Positions 16,493-24,221 are shown, numbered from the stretch's first letter. The stretch is DNA of 44,863 bases from Minisyncoccota bacterium (GCA_018061825.1 JAGOTK010000001.1:12837-57699); one strand, 5' to 3'. Program-made: numbers and translations. Notes: generated by a model not told the origin, from the letters alone.

Positions 16493-16559
16493 ATTTTATT
16501 TAATTTTAATAATGAACAATTCTCTACAAAATCTCAAATAATATTTAAGACCTTGATAA

Positions 16560-16990
16560 AGAGGAGAAGCTATGTGCACATAGCTTCTCCTAAACATATT
16601 CTCCTTGTTACCAAGAAGACGCACTCAACGAACTCTTTTTTTTTGGCAAAAAAAAGTTCTTCTCGTAAGACATTTCTTAGAGGAGTTATGTATTGCGTGC
16701 CTGTTTTAAGTAGAAACTTATTTTGCCATAAAATAAATTTCTTATCTTGGAGAGAATATCTCCAAGAAATGTTTTTCGCATGCTGCGAACAAACATTCTC
16801 TCATCTCACCTTTTTTTTAGGTGTGATACGGTTGGTCACCGCCCCTACTTCAACTTTAGAAAATTGAAAGTAGATACTATTTTTATCCAAAACATTTTAA
16901 AGGTTAATATTTTTGTCACCACAATGTTATTAAACCTTTAAAATGTTTTGGAAGTATTTCAAAGAACTTTTATCTAGAGCTAACTAGATG
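16560..16990 (-). ncRNA. Candidate large structured RNA or leader: back-to-back hairpin array
   Basis: No credible ORF. Inverted repeats occupy nearly the whole stretch: a perfect 30-bp palindrome (16562-16591, AGGAGAAGCTATG arms), GAACT...AGTTC with A/T runs (about 16630-16658), TTATTTT/AAAATAA (16718-16736), CTTGGAGA/TCTCCAAG (16746-16766), AATGTTTTTCGCA with its partner (16768-16797), CACCT/AGGTG (about 16807-16823), CTACTT-CAA/TTGAAAGTAG (16845-16873), a 23-bp arm pair (16886-16952, one bulge) and ATCTAG/CTAGAT (16972-16989). It starts just downstream of the promoter at 16996-17024, so it would be the 5' part of the island transcript. Group I and II intron cores were not seen. Confidence 0.55.
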
Positions 16991-16995
16991 TAAAG

Positions 16996-17024
16996 AATTT
17001 AACAGATTATTAATAATCTGTCAA
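16996..17024 (-). promoter_or_regulatory. Island promoter with palindromic operator in the spacer
   Basis: Minus-strand TTGACA (17019-17024), 17-nt spacer, TAAATT (16996-17001). A perfect 20-bp palindrome, ACAGATTATT/AATAATCTGT (17002-17021), overlaps the -35 and fills the spacer, the classic place for a repressor operator. Confidence 0.65.
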
Positions 17025-17136
17025 TTATTTTTGACATATTTTTACATTTTCTAAATTTTTAGACAAAATAATCTTTATTTTAAAGGATAAATATTAGATA
17101 TGTCAGAAAGTCACTACAAACAAACTTAATCAATAT
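17025..17136. other. AT-rich divergent intergenic stretch
   Basis: Lies between the island promoter (minus) and the promoter of the 270-nt RNA (plus). No ORF; I see nothing else in it. Confidence 0.5.
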
Positions 17137-17165
17137 TTGACAAACAAATTTTAATTTGCTACTAT
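17137..17165 (+). promoter_or_regulatory. Promoter of the ~270-nt RNA
   Basis: Consensus -35 TTGACA (17137-17142), ideal 17-nt spacer, -10 TACTAT (17160-17165). Confidence 0.8.
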
Positions 17166-17171
17166 ATACAT

Positions 17172-17445
17172 AGTAATTTTATTATTAACTTAAAAAAATC
17201 ACCATGGGAGACGTATGGTAAAAAGCTCTTTTAAATCCTGTTTAAGTTTTCTTGAAATCAAAAGAAAAAAGATTAAAAAATTTTCAATCTTTCGAATTGT
17301 TCTTAGCTAAAATCTTTAGCTTAAAGTTGGACTATCTGTAATACAAGAAAACTAAAAAACCTATTTAAACTATGCAAGATTAAAAGACGCTTTTATTCAG
17401 CAAAGCCTAATTAGGCAAAACAACCCTTTACGGGTTGTTTTTTTA
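17172..17445 (+). ncRNA. Candidate novel structured RNA, about 270 nt
   Basis: A strong promoter upstream, a terminator at the end, no ORF inside (only MGDVW). Structure seen: ACCAT/ATGGT near the 5' end (about 17201-17219), a 9-bp long-range stem GTTTTCTTG (17246-17254) with CAAGAAAAC (17344-17352), hairpins AAGATT/AATCTT (about 17269-17290) and AGCTAAA/TTTAGCT (17305-17321), palindrome GCCTAATTAGGC (17405-17416), then the terminator. It does not show tmRNA, RNase P, SRP or 6S signatures. Divergent from the island promoter. Confidence 0.7.
17419..17445. terminator. Terminator of the ~270-nt RNA and of the TrmB-type gene
   Basis: AACAACCC/GGGTTGTT with a T-run on plus; the minus-strand gene ends at 17443, so it may serve both. 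Confidence 0.85.
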
Positions 17446-18201
17446 TTTCTTTTTAATTTTGTATTTTTTATATACTTCTTCAAATAAGAATTTTAAAGTG
17501 TCAGCCACATCCTTGTTTCTAATATATATAGCAGAAAGAGAATTTCCTAGTGTTATAAATCTTACCTTATCTTTATATATCATAACATCACACTTTATAG
17601 GGTCATCTTCTCCTATATATCCCACCCTTACTCTTTCAGACAATAAGTCAGATTCTCTTATATTTTTTGATGTATAGATAACTTGACCTTTTATATTCTT
17701 TTTTGTTCTATTTTTTTTTGATGGTTCTAATTCTTTTTTTGAAAAAAGATTACTTATTATATCTAAAGGATACACAAAATACGCAGTACCTTCTGACTCT
17801 TCTATTTCAAAAAAATCTTTTAAAGAATTTAAAACCCCTTCTCTTCCTTCATAATATTTTAAAACTGGAGCTTGCCCAGATTCTTTTGATATACTTTTTA
17901 TTTGAGGAATGATATCTTTTAATCTCATTTGTTGCTCTTCTAATTTCAAAGACTGTTCTGATAAAAATGTATTTAATCTTTCTGGAGATTCTGCAAAATA
18001 TTTTACTTTTAAATTTTCTTTCTTTTCTGAAATAAATCCTTTCTTCTTTAGGTTTTCAATAATAGGATAAATTGTAGTTCTACTTATTTTTGTTTTTTTA
18101 GATAATTCTAAAACTGAATACGAATCTACTGATACGAGAGCTAGATATATCTTTATTTCTTTATCATTGAATCCTACATCATTTAAAAATTCTTGTATCA
18201 T
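17443..18201 (-). CDS. TrmB-family transcriptional regulator
   Basis: 252 residues. The N-terminal winged helix (about 1-75) reads GFNDKEIKIYLALVSVDSYSVLELSKKTKISRTTIYPIIENLKKKGFI, the TrmB HTH pattern. A coiled segment (LEEQQMRLKDIIPQI) follows, then a C-terminal domain with YYEGREGVLNSLKDFFE, as in TrmB-like proteins that have a phospholipase-D-like effector region. Known members sense sugars or act as global regulators; this one's ligand is not evident. It neighbours the island and could act on it, but no sequence evidence links them. Confidence 0.85.
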   Translation of the reverse strand: MIQEFLNDVGFNDKEIKIYLALVSVDSYSVLELSKKTKISRTTIYPIIENLKKKGFISEKKENLKVKYFAESPERLNTFLSEQSLKLEEQQMRLKDIIPQIKSISKESGQAPVLKYYEGREGVLNSLKDFFEIEESEGTAYFVYPLDIISNLFSKKELEPSKKNRTKKNIKGQVIYTSKNIRESDLLSERVRVGYIGEDDPIKCDVMIYKDKVRFITLGNSLSAIYIRNKDVADTLKFLFEEVYKKYKIKKK

Positions 18202-18291
18202 AAAATATAGTTTTTATTTATGTCAAAATTATATCAAATTAGATATAAAAAGTCATCTGGAAATTATTAATATTTATAAGAATCTTACTAG

Positions 18292-18364
18292 TGTGCCTAT
18301 CCGGATTTGAACCGGAACTGAGGGTTCCACAAACCCTAGTGCTAACCATTACACTATAGGCACC
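18292..18364 (-). tRNA. tRNA-His (GUG)
   Basis: Cloverleaf with acceptor GTGCCTA/TAGGCAC, anticodon loop TTGTGGA (GTG), T-loop TTCAAAT. A G is encoded at position -1, as expected for tRNA-His, but the discriminator is A rather than the usual bacterial C. No encoded CCA. Confidence 0.95.
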
Positions 18365-18430
18365 ATACAAAAATAATTTTAAAGTCTTTTTAAAATTATT
18401 TAAACAAACTTGATGGAATCATCCACCGTG

Positions 18431-18512
18431 TGCCCGAGACTGGACTTGAACCAGCACGCCTTTCGGCACTACCACCTCAAGGTAGCTTGTCTACCAATTT
18501 CAACACCCGGGC
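18431..18512 (-). tRNA. tRNA-Leu (GAG)
   Basis: Acceptor GCCCGGG/CTCGGGC, long class II variable arm, anticodon loop TTGAGGT (GAG), discriminator A. Confidence 0.94.
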
Positions 18513-18521
18513 AAAAAATTA

Positions 18522-18593
18522 GTGTAATGTTGAAAGAATTTCTTCTCTAAAGGTATGCAAGCTACTTTGCTGTTTACCACCTCAACATTACAC
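18522..18593. ncRNA. 72-bp three-way-junction element of unknown kind
   Basis: A perfect 12-bp terminal stem GTGTAATGTTGA/TCAACATTACAC encloses two smaller hairpins (GGTA..GCAA/TTGC..TACC and AAGA/TCTT on the minus strand). It lies 9 bp from tRNA-Leu, between it and rplS. No ORF. Strand undetermined. Could be a small structured RNA or a MITE-like repeat; I see no second copy and no target duplication. Confidence 0.5.
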
Positions 18594-18695
18594 TCTCGAG
18601 AGATCTAAATAAATTAGTTTATTCATTATTTATTATCTTTTAAATAATCTCTTTGAGATTTATATAATAACAGAAATTCTTAATTTTATCAATAA

Positions 18696-18732
18696 TAAAA
18701 ATCCCTCGAAAATTTTCGAGGGATTTTTATTA
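18696..18732. terminator. Terminator of rplS
   Basis: AAAAATCCCTCGAAAA/TTTTCGAGGGATTTTT, symmetric and usable in both directions. Confidence 0.88.
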
Positions 18733-18737
18733 TTGAT

Positions 18738-19163
18738 TTATTCTGTACCTTCTTCTACATTTTCATTTTTTAATTCTGCTGTAGTGATACCGTCTTTTTT
18801 GACAAATCTTGTGTCAGTCTTTAACTTTCTTCTAACATCTCTTAAAGCTTTTTCTCTCACATAATAAAGCTTACTTCTTCTTGTCTTTGCTCTTCTCATT
18901 ATTTCTATTCTATCTATGTTTGAAGAATATAGAGGGTAAATTTTTTCTACCCCTACTCCACTTGTTACTTTTCTTACTGTAAAAGTTGCTGAAATATCTT
19001 TTCCGTGCTTTCTTGCTAAAACTAATCCTTCGAATGCTTGAAGGCGAACCTTTCCATCTTTATCTTTAAGTTTATTCCAGACTTTTACTGTATCACCAGA
19101 AGAAAAATCTAATGCTTTTCTTTCTTCTATATTTGCTTGTGAAAATTTAATTGTTGTTTTCAT
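18738..19163 (-). CDS. rplS: 50S ribosomal protein L19
   Basis: 141 residues; the conserved core ends near residue 115 and an acidic tail (ELKNENVEEGTE) follows. Family marks: FSSGDTVKVWNKLKDKDGKVRLQAFEGLVLARK, TFTVRKVTSGVGVEKIYPLYSSNIDRIEI and AKTRRSKLYYVREKALRDVR. Lies at the 30S-50S interface. Monocistronic here: the tRNAs follow beyond the terminator, and trmD/rpsP are not adjacent. Confidence 0.97.
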   Translation of the reverse strand: MKTTIKFSQANIEERKALDFSSGDTVKVWNKLKDKDGKVRLQAFEGLVLARKHGKDISATFTVRKVTSGVGVEKIYPLYSSNIDRIEIMRRAKTRRSKLYYVREKALRDVRRKLKTDTRFVKKDGITTAELKNENVEEGTE

Positions 19164-19339
19164 GTTGTTGATATATAAGAAGCTTTTACAAAATTTAATT
19201 TTGTGAGAAACTACCGCGAAAAATAATTTTATTTATTTTTTAATATTAATAAGACGGTCTAAACTCAGCTTTTTATCTTAAATATTATCTATTTAATTTA
19301 TAAATATTAACACAAAAATCAAATAAAAACAAATTGAGA
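19164..19339. other. Intergenic region upstream of rplS
   Basis: 176 bp, AT-rich. On the minus strand it presumably holds the rplS promoter; I saw no confident consensus or ORF. Confidence 0.4.
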
Positions 19340-20140
19340 TTATTTCAATTCTTCTAAAACTTTTATCATGTCAGTATGCTCTTTTGCATAAAAAGTCTTT
19401 TCTAATTTTTTATTATTATCATCTAAAATCTTTAGAGTTAAAGAATAAGCATGCAGAAGCGGTCTGTCTAATTTTGTCTTAAATTCTTTTTGTAATTTTT
19501 CCCTTTCCAAATCCCCTACACCATACAGATTGTCACCAAGTATTGGATGACGAATTGATTTTAAATGAACTCTAATTTGATGTGTCCTACCTGTCTCTGG
19601 ATAACATTCAACAAAAGAAAAAGGTGTGCCACTTTTATTTTTAAATCTTGCAAGGACTTTATACCTTGTCACAGCCTCTCTTTCTTTTCCTTTTACATCG
19701 CCTTGTCCATCATATGTGAAAACATCTTTTGTATTTTTCTTTCTAAAATCTGATCTACTTCTTGAAATAGCAGCATCTATTATACCTGTATCATTTTTAA
19801 TATGCCCCACTACAAGCGCATGATAAACTTTCTTAATTGTGTGAGATGAAAATTGATTTTTTAAAACTGCAAAAGCTTTTTTATTAAGAGCAAAGATCAT
19901 CACACCAGTAGTACCTGTATCAAGTCTATGTACAACACCCTCTCTTCCTTCATCTCCTATACCACTCAAAACATCTTCCCATTTTTTCTTTTTAAATTTT
20001 GATTTAACAAAATCTTTTAACCAATCAGCTAAAGTATATTCTTCTTTTCTACCATCAGGATGAGACATGATACCAGCTGGTTTATCAATAATAACCTCAT
20101 TATCATTTTCATAAATAATTTTTATTTTTGGAATTTTCAT
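19340..20140 (-). CDS. RluA-family 23S rRNA pseudouridine synthase
   Basis: 266 residues. Catalytic motif VVHRLDTGTTGVMIFA with Asp74, the RluA/RluD signature; later VECYPETGRTHQIRVHLKSIRHPILGDNLYG is the second family box. No N-terminal S4 domain: the protein begins directly with IKIIYENDNEVIIDKPAGIMSHP, so it is closer to RluA or RluC core than full RluD. Converts uridine to pseudouridine in rRNA; target position unknown. Confidence 0.9.
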   Translation of the reverse strand: MKIPKIKIIYENDNEVIIDKPAGIMSHPDGRKEEYTLADWLKDFVKSKFKKKKWEDVLSGIGDEGREGVVHRLDTGTTGVMIFALNKKAFAVLKNQFSSHTIKKVYHALVVGHIKNDTGIIDAAISRSRSDFRKKNTKDVFTYDGQGDVKGKEREAVTRYKVLARFKNKSGTPFSFVECYPETGRTHQIRVHLKSIRHPILGDNLYGVGDLEREKLQKEFKTKLDRPLLHAYSLTLKILDDNNKKLEKTFYAKEHTDMIKVLEELK

Positions 20141-20312
20141 AGTATTTTTAAGATTTTTATAGAAAATAGACTTTTAGTATTTTATACTAATACTTTAAGC
20201 TAAATATAGTCAAAAAGACTGATTTGTTTATAAAGGATTTGCGAAAAATCTAATTTTGAGTTATTATATCACAATGAGTTAAAAAGTCAGTTTTGGCTCA
20301 AAATAAAATAAT

Positions 20313-20385
20313 GGGAGATTAGCTCAGTTGGTAGAGCAACTCGTTTACACCGAGAAGGTCAGAGGTTCGAGTCCTCTATCTCCCA
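20313..20385 (+). tRNA. tRNA-Val (UAC)
   Basis: Acceptor GGGAGAT/ATCTCCC, D arm GCTC/GAGC, anticodon loop TTTACAC (TAC), T-loop TTCGAGT. The first anticodon-stem pair is A-A. No encoded CCA. Confidence 0.95.
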
Positions 20386-20505
20386 CAAAAATCAAACTGG
20401 CTACTATAAAAATTTAATGACAGAAAGACATGCTTAAAAGGAAAAATAGAACACTTTATTTTTTTGTCAAAATCTGTTATATTACTTTTACTTTATCTAA
20501 AAGAT

Positions 20506-20577
20506 GATCTCATAGTTCAATGGATAGAACGAGAGCCTTCTAAGCTCTAGATGATGGTCCGATTCCATCTGAGATCA
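20506..20577 (+). tRNA. tRNA-Arg (UCU)
   Basis: Acceptor GATCTCA/TGAGATC, anticodon stem AGAGC/GCTCT, loop CTTCTAA (TCT), discriminator A. No encoded CCA. Confidence 0.94.
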
Positions 20578-20587
20578 CAAATAAAAA

Positions 20588-20622
20588 AAATAAAAAGCGA
20601 ATAATTTCGCTTTTTATTTTTT
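20588..20622. terminator. Bidirectional terminator
   Basis: AAAAAGCGAA/TTCGCTTTTT hairpin between tRNA-Arg (plus) and proS (minus). Confidence 0.88.
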
Positions 20623-20631
20623 GAAAACTTT

Positions 20632-22107
20632 CTAATACGCCTTTGCAAATAAAGCTTTTCTATTTGTCTCATTTTTACAAAAAACACATTCACCTTTTTC
20701 TATTTTTTGATCAAATGGGATACATCTCGTAGTAGCTCCTGTCTCTTCTTTTATTTTTTCTTCACAAGCCTCATTTTCACAAAGATATGCGTACGCAAAC
20801 CCTTTTTTAGTTTCTAAATTATTTTTTAATTCTTCGTATGAATTTACTTCTCTTGTGTTTTCTGATCTAAAGTTTTTATTATTTTCAAATAATTTATCTT
20901 GTATTTCTTTTAATTTATTTGAAACAAAATCTAAAAGATTTACTTCTTCTATAAATTCTTTTTTACCTGAAAGTCTATCGACTACGACTACAGATTTATT
21001 TATTAAATCTTTTGGACCAATTTCAACTCTAAGTGGCACACCTTTTCTTTCCCATTCAAAATATTTAAATCCTGGACGGCCTTCTCTGTTGTCTACTTTT
21101 GTACGAATATTATTTTCTTTAAAAGTTTTATTTAATTCTTCTACCTTATTCATCACATTTATTTGATCTTCTTCATTTACATAAATAGGTATAATCACTA
21201 CTTGAATAGGAGCAATCCTTGGAGGAAGGATTAGACCTTTATCGTCAGAGTGAGACATGATGAGTGCTCCAATTATTCTAGTTGAAAGACCCCAGCTTGT
21301 CTGCCAAGCATATTCTTTTTCTTGCTTTTCATTTAAAAAAGATACATCAAATGATTTAGAGAAATTTTGTCCCAACATGTGAGAAGTACAAGTCTGTAAA
21401 GCTTTTCCGTCCTGCATAAGAGCTTCTAGAGTGATTGTATAATCAGCACCTGCAAATTTCTCACTATTTGTCTTTTTACCAAGTACAGGAGATATCGCCA
21501 ACTCTTCTTCAATTAGTTTTTTATAAACTCCAGACATCTTAAAAGCTTCTTCCTCAGCTTCTTCCTTGGAAGCGTGAGCAGTATGTCCTTCTTGCCATAA
21601 AAATTCAGACGTGCGAAGAAATGGTCTTGTACGCATCTCCCAACGCATCACATTTGCCCATTGATTTATAAGTAATGGTAAATCTCTATATGAGCGTACC
21701 CATTTTGAAAATGCATCATAAATTATAGTCTCAGAAGTTGGACGAATTACATAAGGTTCTTCAAGCTCACCTGCTGGTACGAGCTTTCCATCTTTTTCTT
21801 CAAGTCTGTGATGGGTGACCACGGCACACTCTTTAGCAAAGCCTTCTACATGCTCTGCTTCTTTTTCTAGAAAACTTTTTGGAATTAAAAGAGGAAAATA
21901 TGCATTTTGTACATCAAGCTTTTTAAATTCATTATCTAAAAATTTTTGAACATTTTCCCAAATAGCATATCCATATGGCTTGATGACCATACTTCCTCTC
22001 ACTGGAGAATTTTCAGCAAGATCAGCGACTCTTATAATATCTAAATACCACTGTGAAAAATCTATCTCTCTTGTTGTAATTTTGTCTTCGTATTCTTTTG
22101 TTTCCAT
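20632..22107 (-). CDS. proS: Prolyl-tRNA synthetase, archaeal/eukaryal-like type
   Basis: 491 residues, class II. Motif 2 region: MRWEMRTRPFLRTSEFLWQEGHTAHA; motif 1 area: GSMVIKPYGYAIWENVQ. Motif 3: GLSTRIIGALIMSHSDDKGLILPPRIAP. No editing (INS) domain is present between motifs 2 and 3. The anticodon domain is followed by a C-terminal zinc-type domain (CENEACEEKI..., CVFCKNE). This plan and size are those of the archaeal/eukaryal ProRS rather than the 570-residue E. coli type. Charges tRNA-Pro in the cytoplasm. Confidence 0.96.
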   Translation of the reverse strand: METKEYEDKITTREIDFSQWYLDIIRVADLAENSPVRGSMVIKPYGYAIWENVQKFLDNEFKKLDVQNAYFPLLIPKSFLEKEAEHVEGFAKECAVVTHHRLEEKDGKLVPAGELEEPYVIRPTSETIIYDAFSKWVRSYRDLPLLINQWANVMRWEMRTRPFLRTSEFLWQEGHTAHASKEEAEEEAFKMSGVYKKLIEEELAISPVLGKKTNSEKFAGADYTITLEALMQDGKALQTCTSHMLGQNFSKSFDVSFLNEKQEKEYAWQTSWGLSTRIIGALIMSHSDDKGLILPPRIAPIQVVIIPIYVNEEDQINVMNKVEELNKTFKENNIRTKVDNREGRPGFKYFEWERKGVPLRVEIGPKDLINKSVVVVDRLSGKKEFIEEVNLLDFVSNKLKEIQDKLFENNKNFRSENTREVNSYEELKNNLETKKGFAYAYLCENEACEEKIKEETGATTRCIPFDQKIEKGECVFCKNETNRKALFAKAY

Positions 22108-22160
22108 ATTTTAATATAATAACACAAAGATTTTATATAGAAAATAAGAGTATTATTTTC

Positions 22161-22874
22161 TTAAAATGATACTATTTTTAATTTTTGACTTGAAACTCTA
22201 ATAAATAACTCATCGCCTTTATCGAGCTTCCAGCTATCTTTTTGATTATCAGCAAAAACTTCTGCTATTCCTCTTGTAATTTCAATTTTTATCTCTCTTT
22301 CTTTTTTAAGAACAATGTGATTTATCTGGTCAATAGAATTATTGAAAGCAAGACCAATATTTTCATCACTTTCAAAGTAGCTCCTAGTGATAGATTTATA
22401 ATATCCAGTAGATCCAAGTTGTGTGGCTACTAATAGTCCATCACCTATCACTTCTTCTTTTTGTATCAGGCTGTCATTTATATACACTTTCATTCTTATT
22501 GCAGTATGAAGATCTTTATTGTGAATTAAAATATCCCCCATCGCAATCTTTTTTTTATTTTTATAAAAAACTTCGAGCTTTGTCTTTTCTGTAATTTGAA
22601 AATTACTTTTTATAATATGAGAAATAATTTCTTCATTTGTTTTTCCAAATGCCAATTTTCCTATTCTGCTATTTTTTAAATAAATTTTTGGAAGATTTGG
22701 ATATAAAAATTCTGATTTAAAAAAAGTACCATCTCCACCAAAAGAGACTACAAAATCTGGATCTTTTTTTACTATTTCTATATGCTTTTTGTATTTATTA
22801 AAAAATTTATCAGCAAGATCTTTATAATCTGTGACTATTATTATTTTAATTTTTTTATCTATGACTTTCTTCAT
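22161..22874 (-). CDS. nadK: NAD(+) kinase-like protein
   Basis: 237 residues. FVVSFGGDGTFFKSE has the GGDGT motif (46-50) that binds ATP in NAD kinases; VIGDGLLVATQLGSTGYYKSITRSYF is the second conserved block (usually D-G-x-x-x-x-T-P-T-G-S-T). Here TPTGST reads TQLGST, a small deviation in the NAD-binding loop. Predicted to make NADP from NAD. Starts 8 bp after the stop of the 106-residue ORF, so cotranscribed. Confidence 0.87.
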   Translation of the reverse strand: MKKVIDKKIKIIIVTDYKDLADKFFNKYKKHIEIVKKDPDFVVSFGGDGTFFKSEFLYPNLPKIYLKNSRIGKLAFGKTNEEIISHIIKSNFQITEKTKLEVFYKNKKKIAMGDILIHNKDLHTAIRMKVYINDSLIQKEEVIGDGLLVATQLGSTGYYKSITRSYFESDENIGLAFNNSIDQINHIVLKKEREIKIEITRGIAEVFADNQKDSWKLDKGDELFIRVSSQKLKIVSF

Positions 22875-22882
22875 ATCTTATT

Positions 22883-23203
22883 TTAATAACTTATTTCTCT
22901 TCTTAATCTATCTTCTAGCTTTCTTCCAAATATTCTTTTTACTTTAGGAGTACTACAGATTATTATTTCTTTATTTTTATTTTCCTCACTCATCAATATA
23001 TGAATAATATTATGTAAAATCTCATCTATTATAAAAGTTTCTTTTTCTTCTATTTCTTTAGATCCAAAAGGTAATAAAATATCATTAAAAATAGTTGAAT
23101 CTTCTTGAATACATATATGATTTACCAATACAAAATCCTTTTTTAAAGATTCTGATTTTTTATGATGATCTAGTCCGATTTTATTTATTAAAACATGCTT
23201 CAT
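22883..23203 (-). CDS. Uncharacterised 106-residue protein upstream of nadK
   Basis: Begins MKHVLINKIGLDHHKKSESL. No signal peptide or membrane segment; an alternating alpha/beta pattern (FVLVNHICI, EIIICSTPKVKRIFG). I recognise no family. The 8-bp gap to nadK suggests translational coupling, and with nadK it follows the membrane protein at 23246-23821. It is real by context and codon pattern only. Confidence 0.6.
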   Translation of the reverse strand: MKHVLINKIGLDHHKKSESLKKDFVLVNHICIQEDSTIFNDILLPFGSKEIEEKETFIIDEILHNIIHILMSEENKNKEIIICSTPKVKRIFGRKLEDRLRREISY

Positions 23204-23245
23204 AAATTTACTCTTGTAAATATTTTACCATATTAAGTAAATTAT

Positions 23246-23821
23246 CTAAAAAAGAAAATAAAACATTGATATACAAACTAATATAAAAATAATTAAAGAT
23301 AGTAAAATGTTATCTTGTAAGGATTCTTTTATTTTTACTCCATATTTTTGAGTAAAAAATGATACCAAAATAAATTTTAAGCTTCTACCGAGAATGGAAG
23401 TAAATAAAAATAAAAGAAAATTTACAGAAAGTAGTCCTGAAGCTATTGCTGTGATTTTAAAAGGGATAGGCATCATTGACGCTAAAAGTAAAATCAAAAA
23501 TTCACTCCCTCTTAATTTATTTTCAAAATTTATAAGATCATTTCCTAAATTATAAAAATCTATTATCGAAGAACCTATATACTTAAAAAAGAAAAATCCA
23601 ATAAAATATCCAATTATTCCACCCAAAACAGATCCTAGAGTGGCTATAAAGGCTACCTTTTTCCAATTATACTTTATTTTGTGAGCAAGCATAAATAACA
23701 CTAAAAAATAAGCTGGAAATGGAGATATGGAAGATTCAGCAAAAGAAACCCAAAATAAAGTTTTAAGTGCATTTTTGTGATTTGCTACATTTTCAGACCA
23801 TCTTATAAATTTTTCTTTCAT
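23246..23821 (-). CDS. YqaA/DedA-like (VTT domain) membrane protein
   Basis: 191 residues with about five hydrophobic segments. Marks of the YqaA branch of the VTT (SNARE-associated) superfamily: SFAESSISPFPAYFLVLFMLAH, VAFIATLGSVLGGIIGYFIGFF and the SMMPIPFKITAIASGLLSVNFLLFLFTSILGRSLKF stretch with the conserved PxP-G pattern. Some superfamily members move phospholipids across membranes; a similar job here is an inference. Confidence 0.85.
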   Translation of the reverse strand: MKEKFIRWSENVANHKNALKTLFWVSFAESSISPFPAYFLVLFMLAHKIKYNWKKVAFIATLGSVLGGIIGYFIGFFFFKYIGSSIIDFYNLGNDLINFENKLRGSEFLILLLASMMPIPFKITAIASGLLSVNFLLFLFTSILGRSLKFILVSFFTQKYGVKIKESLQDNILLSLIIFILVCISMFYFLF

Positions 23822-23900
23822 GATTTTATAATTGAATTTTAATTTTATTTTTTAAGTTTCGATTGCAATGGTGTAAAAAATAAGTTTAAAATTTTTACTC

Positions 23901-24221
23901 CTATCTCATCTGTGATCCATTTTTAACTTCTATAGTTGGAGAAAGTAATGCTAACGACCCTTCTCCAGTTGCAAGTATCATTGCTTGCGACTCAAAGCCC
24001 ATCATTTTTCTTGGCTCAAGATTTGTAATAAAAGTAAATTGTTTTCCAATCAAAAAATCTTTTTCAAAAAATTTTCTTATTCCAGATAGTACTATTCTAT
24101 TATTTTCTTCTCCAAAATCAACTTCTAATCTATAAAGCTTTTCACTCCCTTCTATTTCTTCAATACTGATAATTTTTCCAATTTTTATTTCTACTTTTTG
24201 TAAATCTTCTATAGTGATCAT
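23901..24221 (-). CDS. tRNA-binding OB-fold protein (MetRS C-terminal domain / Trbp111-like)
   Basis: 106 residues, a single domain. DLQKVEIKIGKIISIEEIEGSEKLYRLEVDFGEENNRIVLSGI is the typical start of the domain that follows the catalytic part of MetRS; GKQFTFITNLEPRKMMGFESQAMILA is its end. As a free dimer (Trbp111) or MetRS subunit it binds tRNA at the elbow. metG itself is not in the window. Confidence 0.9.
   Translation of the reverse strand: MITIEDLQKVEIKIGKIISIEEIEGSEKLYRLEVDFGEENNRIVLSGIRKFFEKDFLIGKQFTFITNLEPRKMMGFESQAMILATGEGSLALLSPTIEVKNGSQMR

Noticed and set aside
16457-16941. Two overlapping plus-strand reading frames of 64 and 136 codons
   Set aside because: They cross the hairpin array, begin with poor context and have low-complexity, family-free products. 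They run antisense to the island transcript.
16560-16990. Group I or group II intron
   Set aside because: No domain V hairpin, no P7/P3 core, and no intron-encoded protein nearby.
17172-17445. tmRNA, RNase P RNA or 6S RNA
   Set aside because: No tRNA-like ends or tag frame, no RNase P core sequences, and no single long bubble hairpin.
18522-18593. Possible SRP (4.5S) RNA because the plus strand reads CTGTTTACCA as in E. coli 4.5S
   Set aside because: The essential domain IV (GGUCAGGUCCGGAAGGAAGCAGC-type) is absent and the length is too short.
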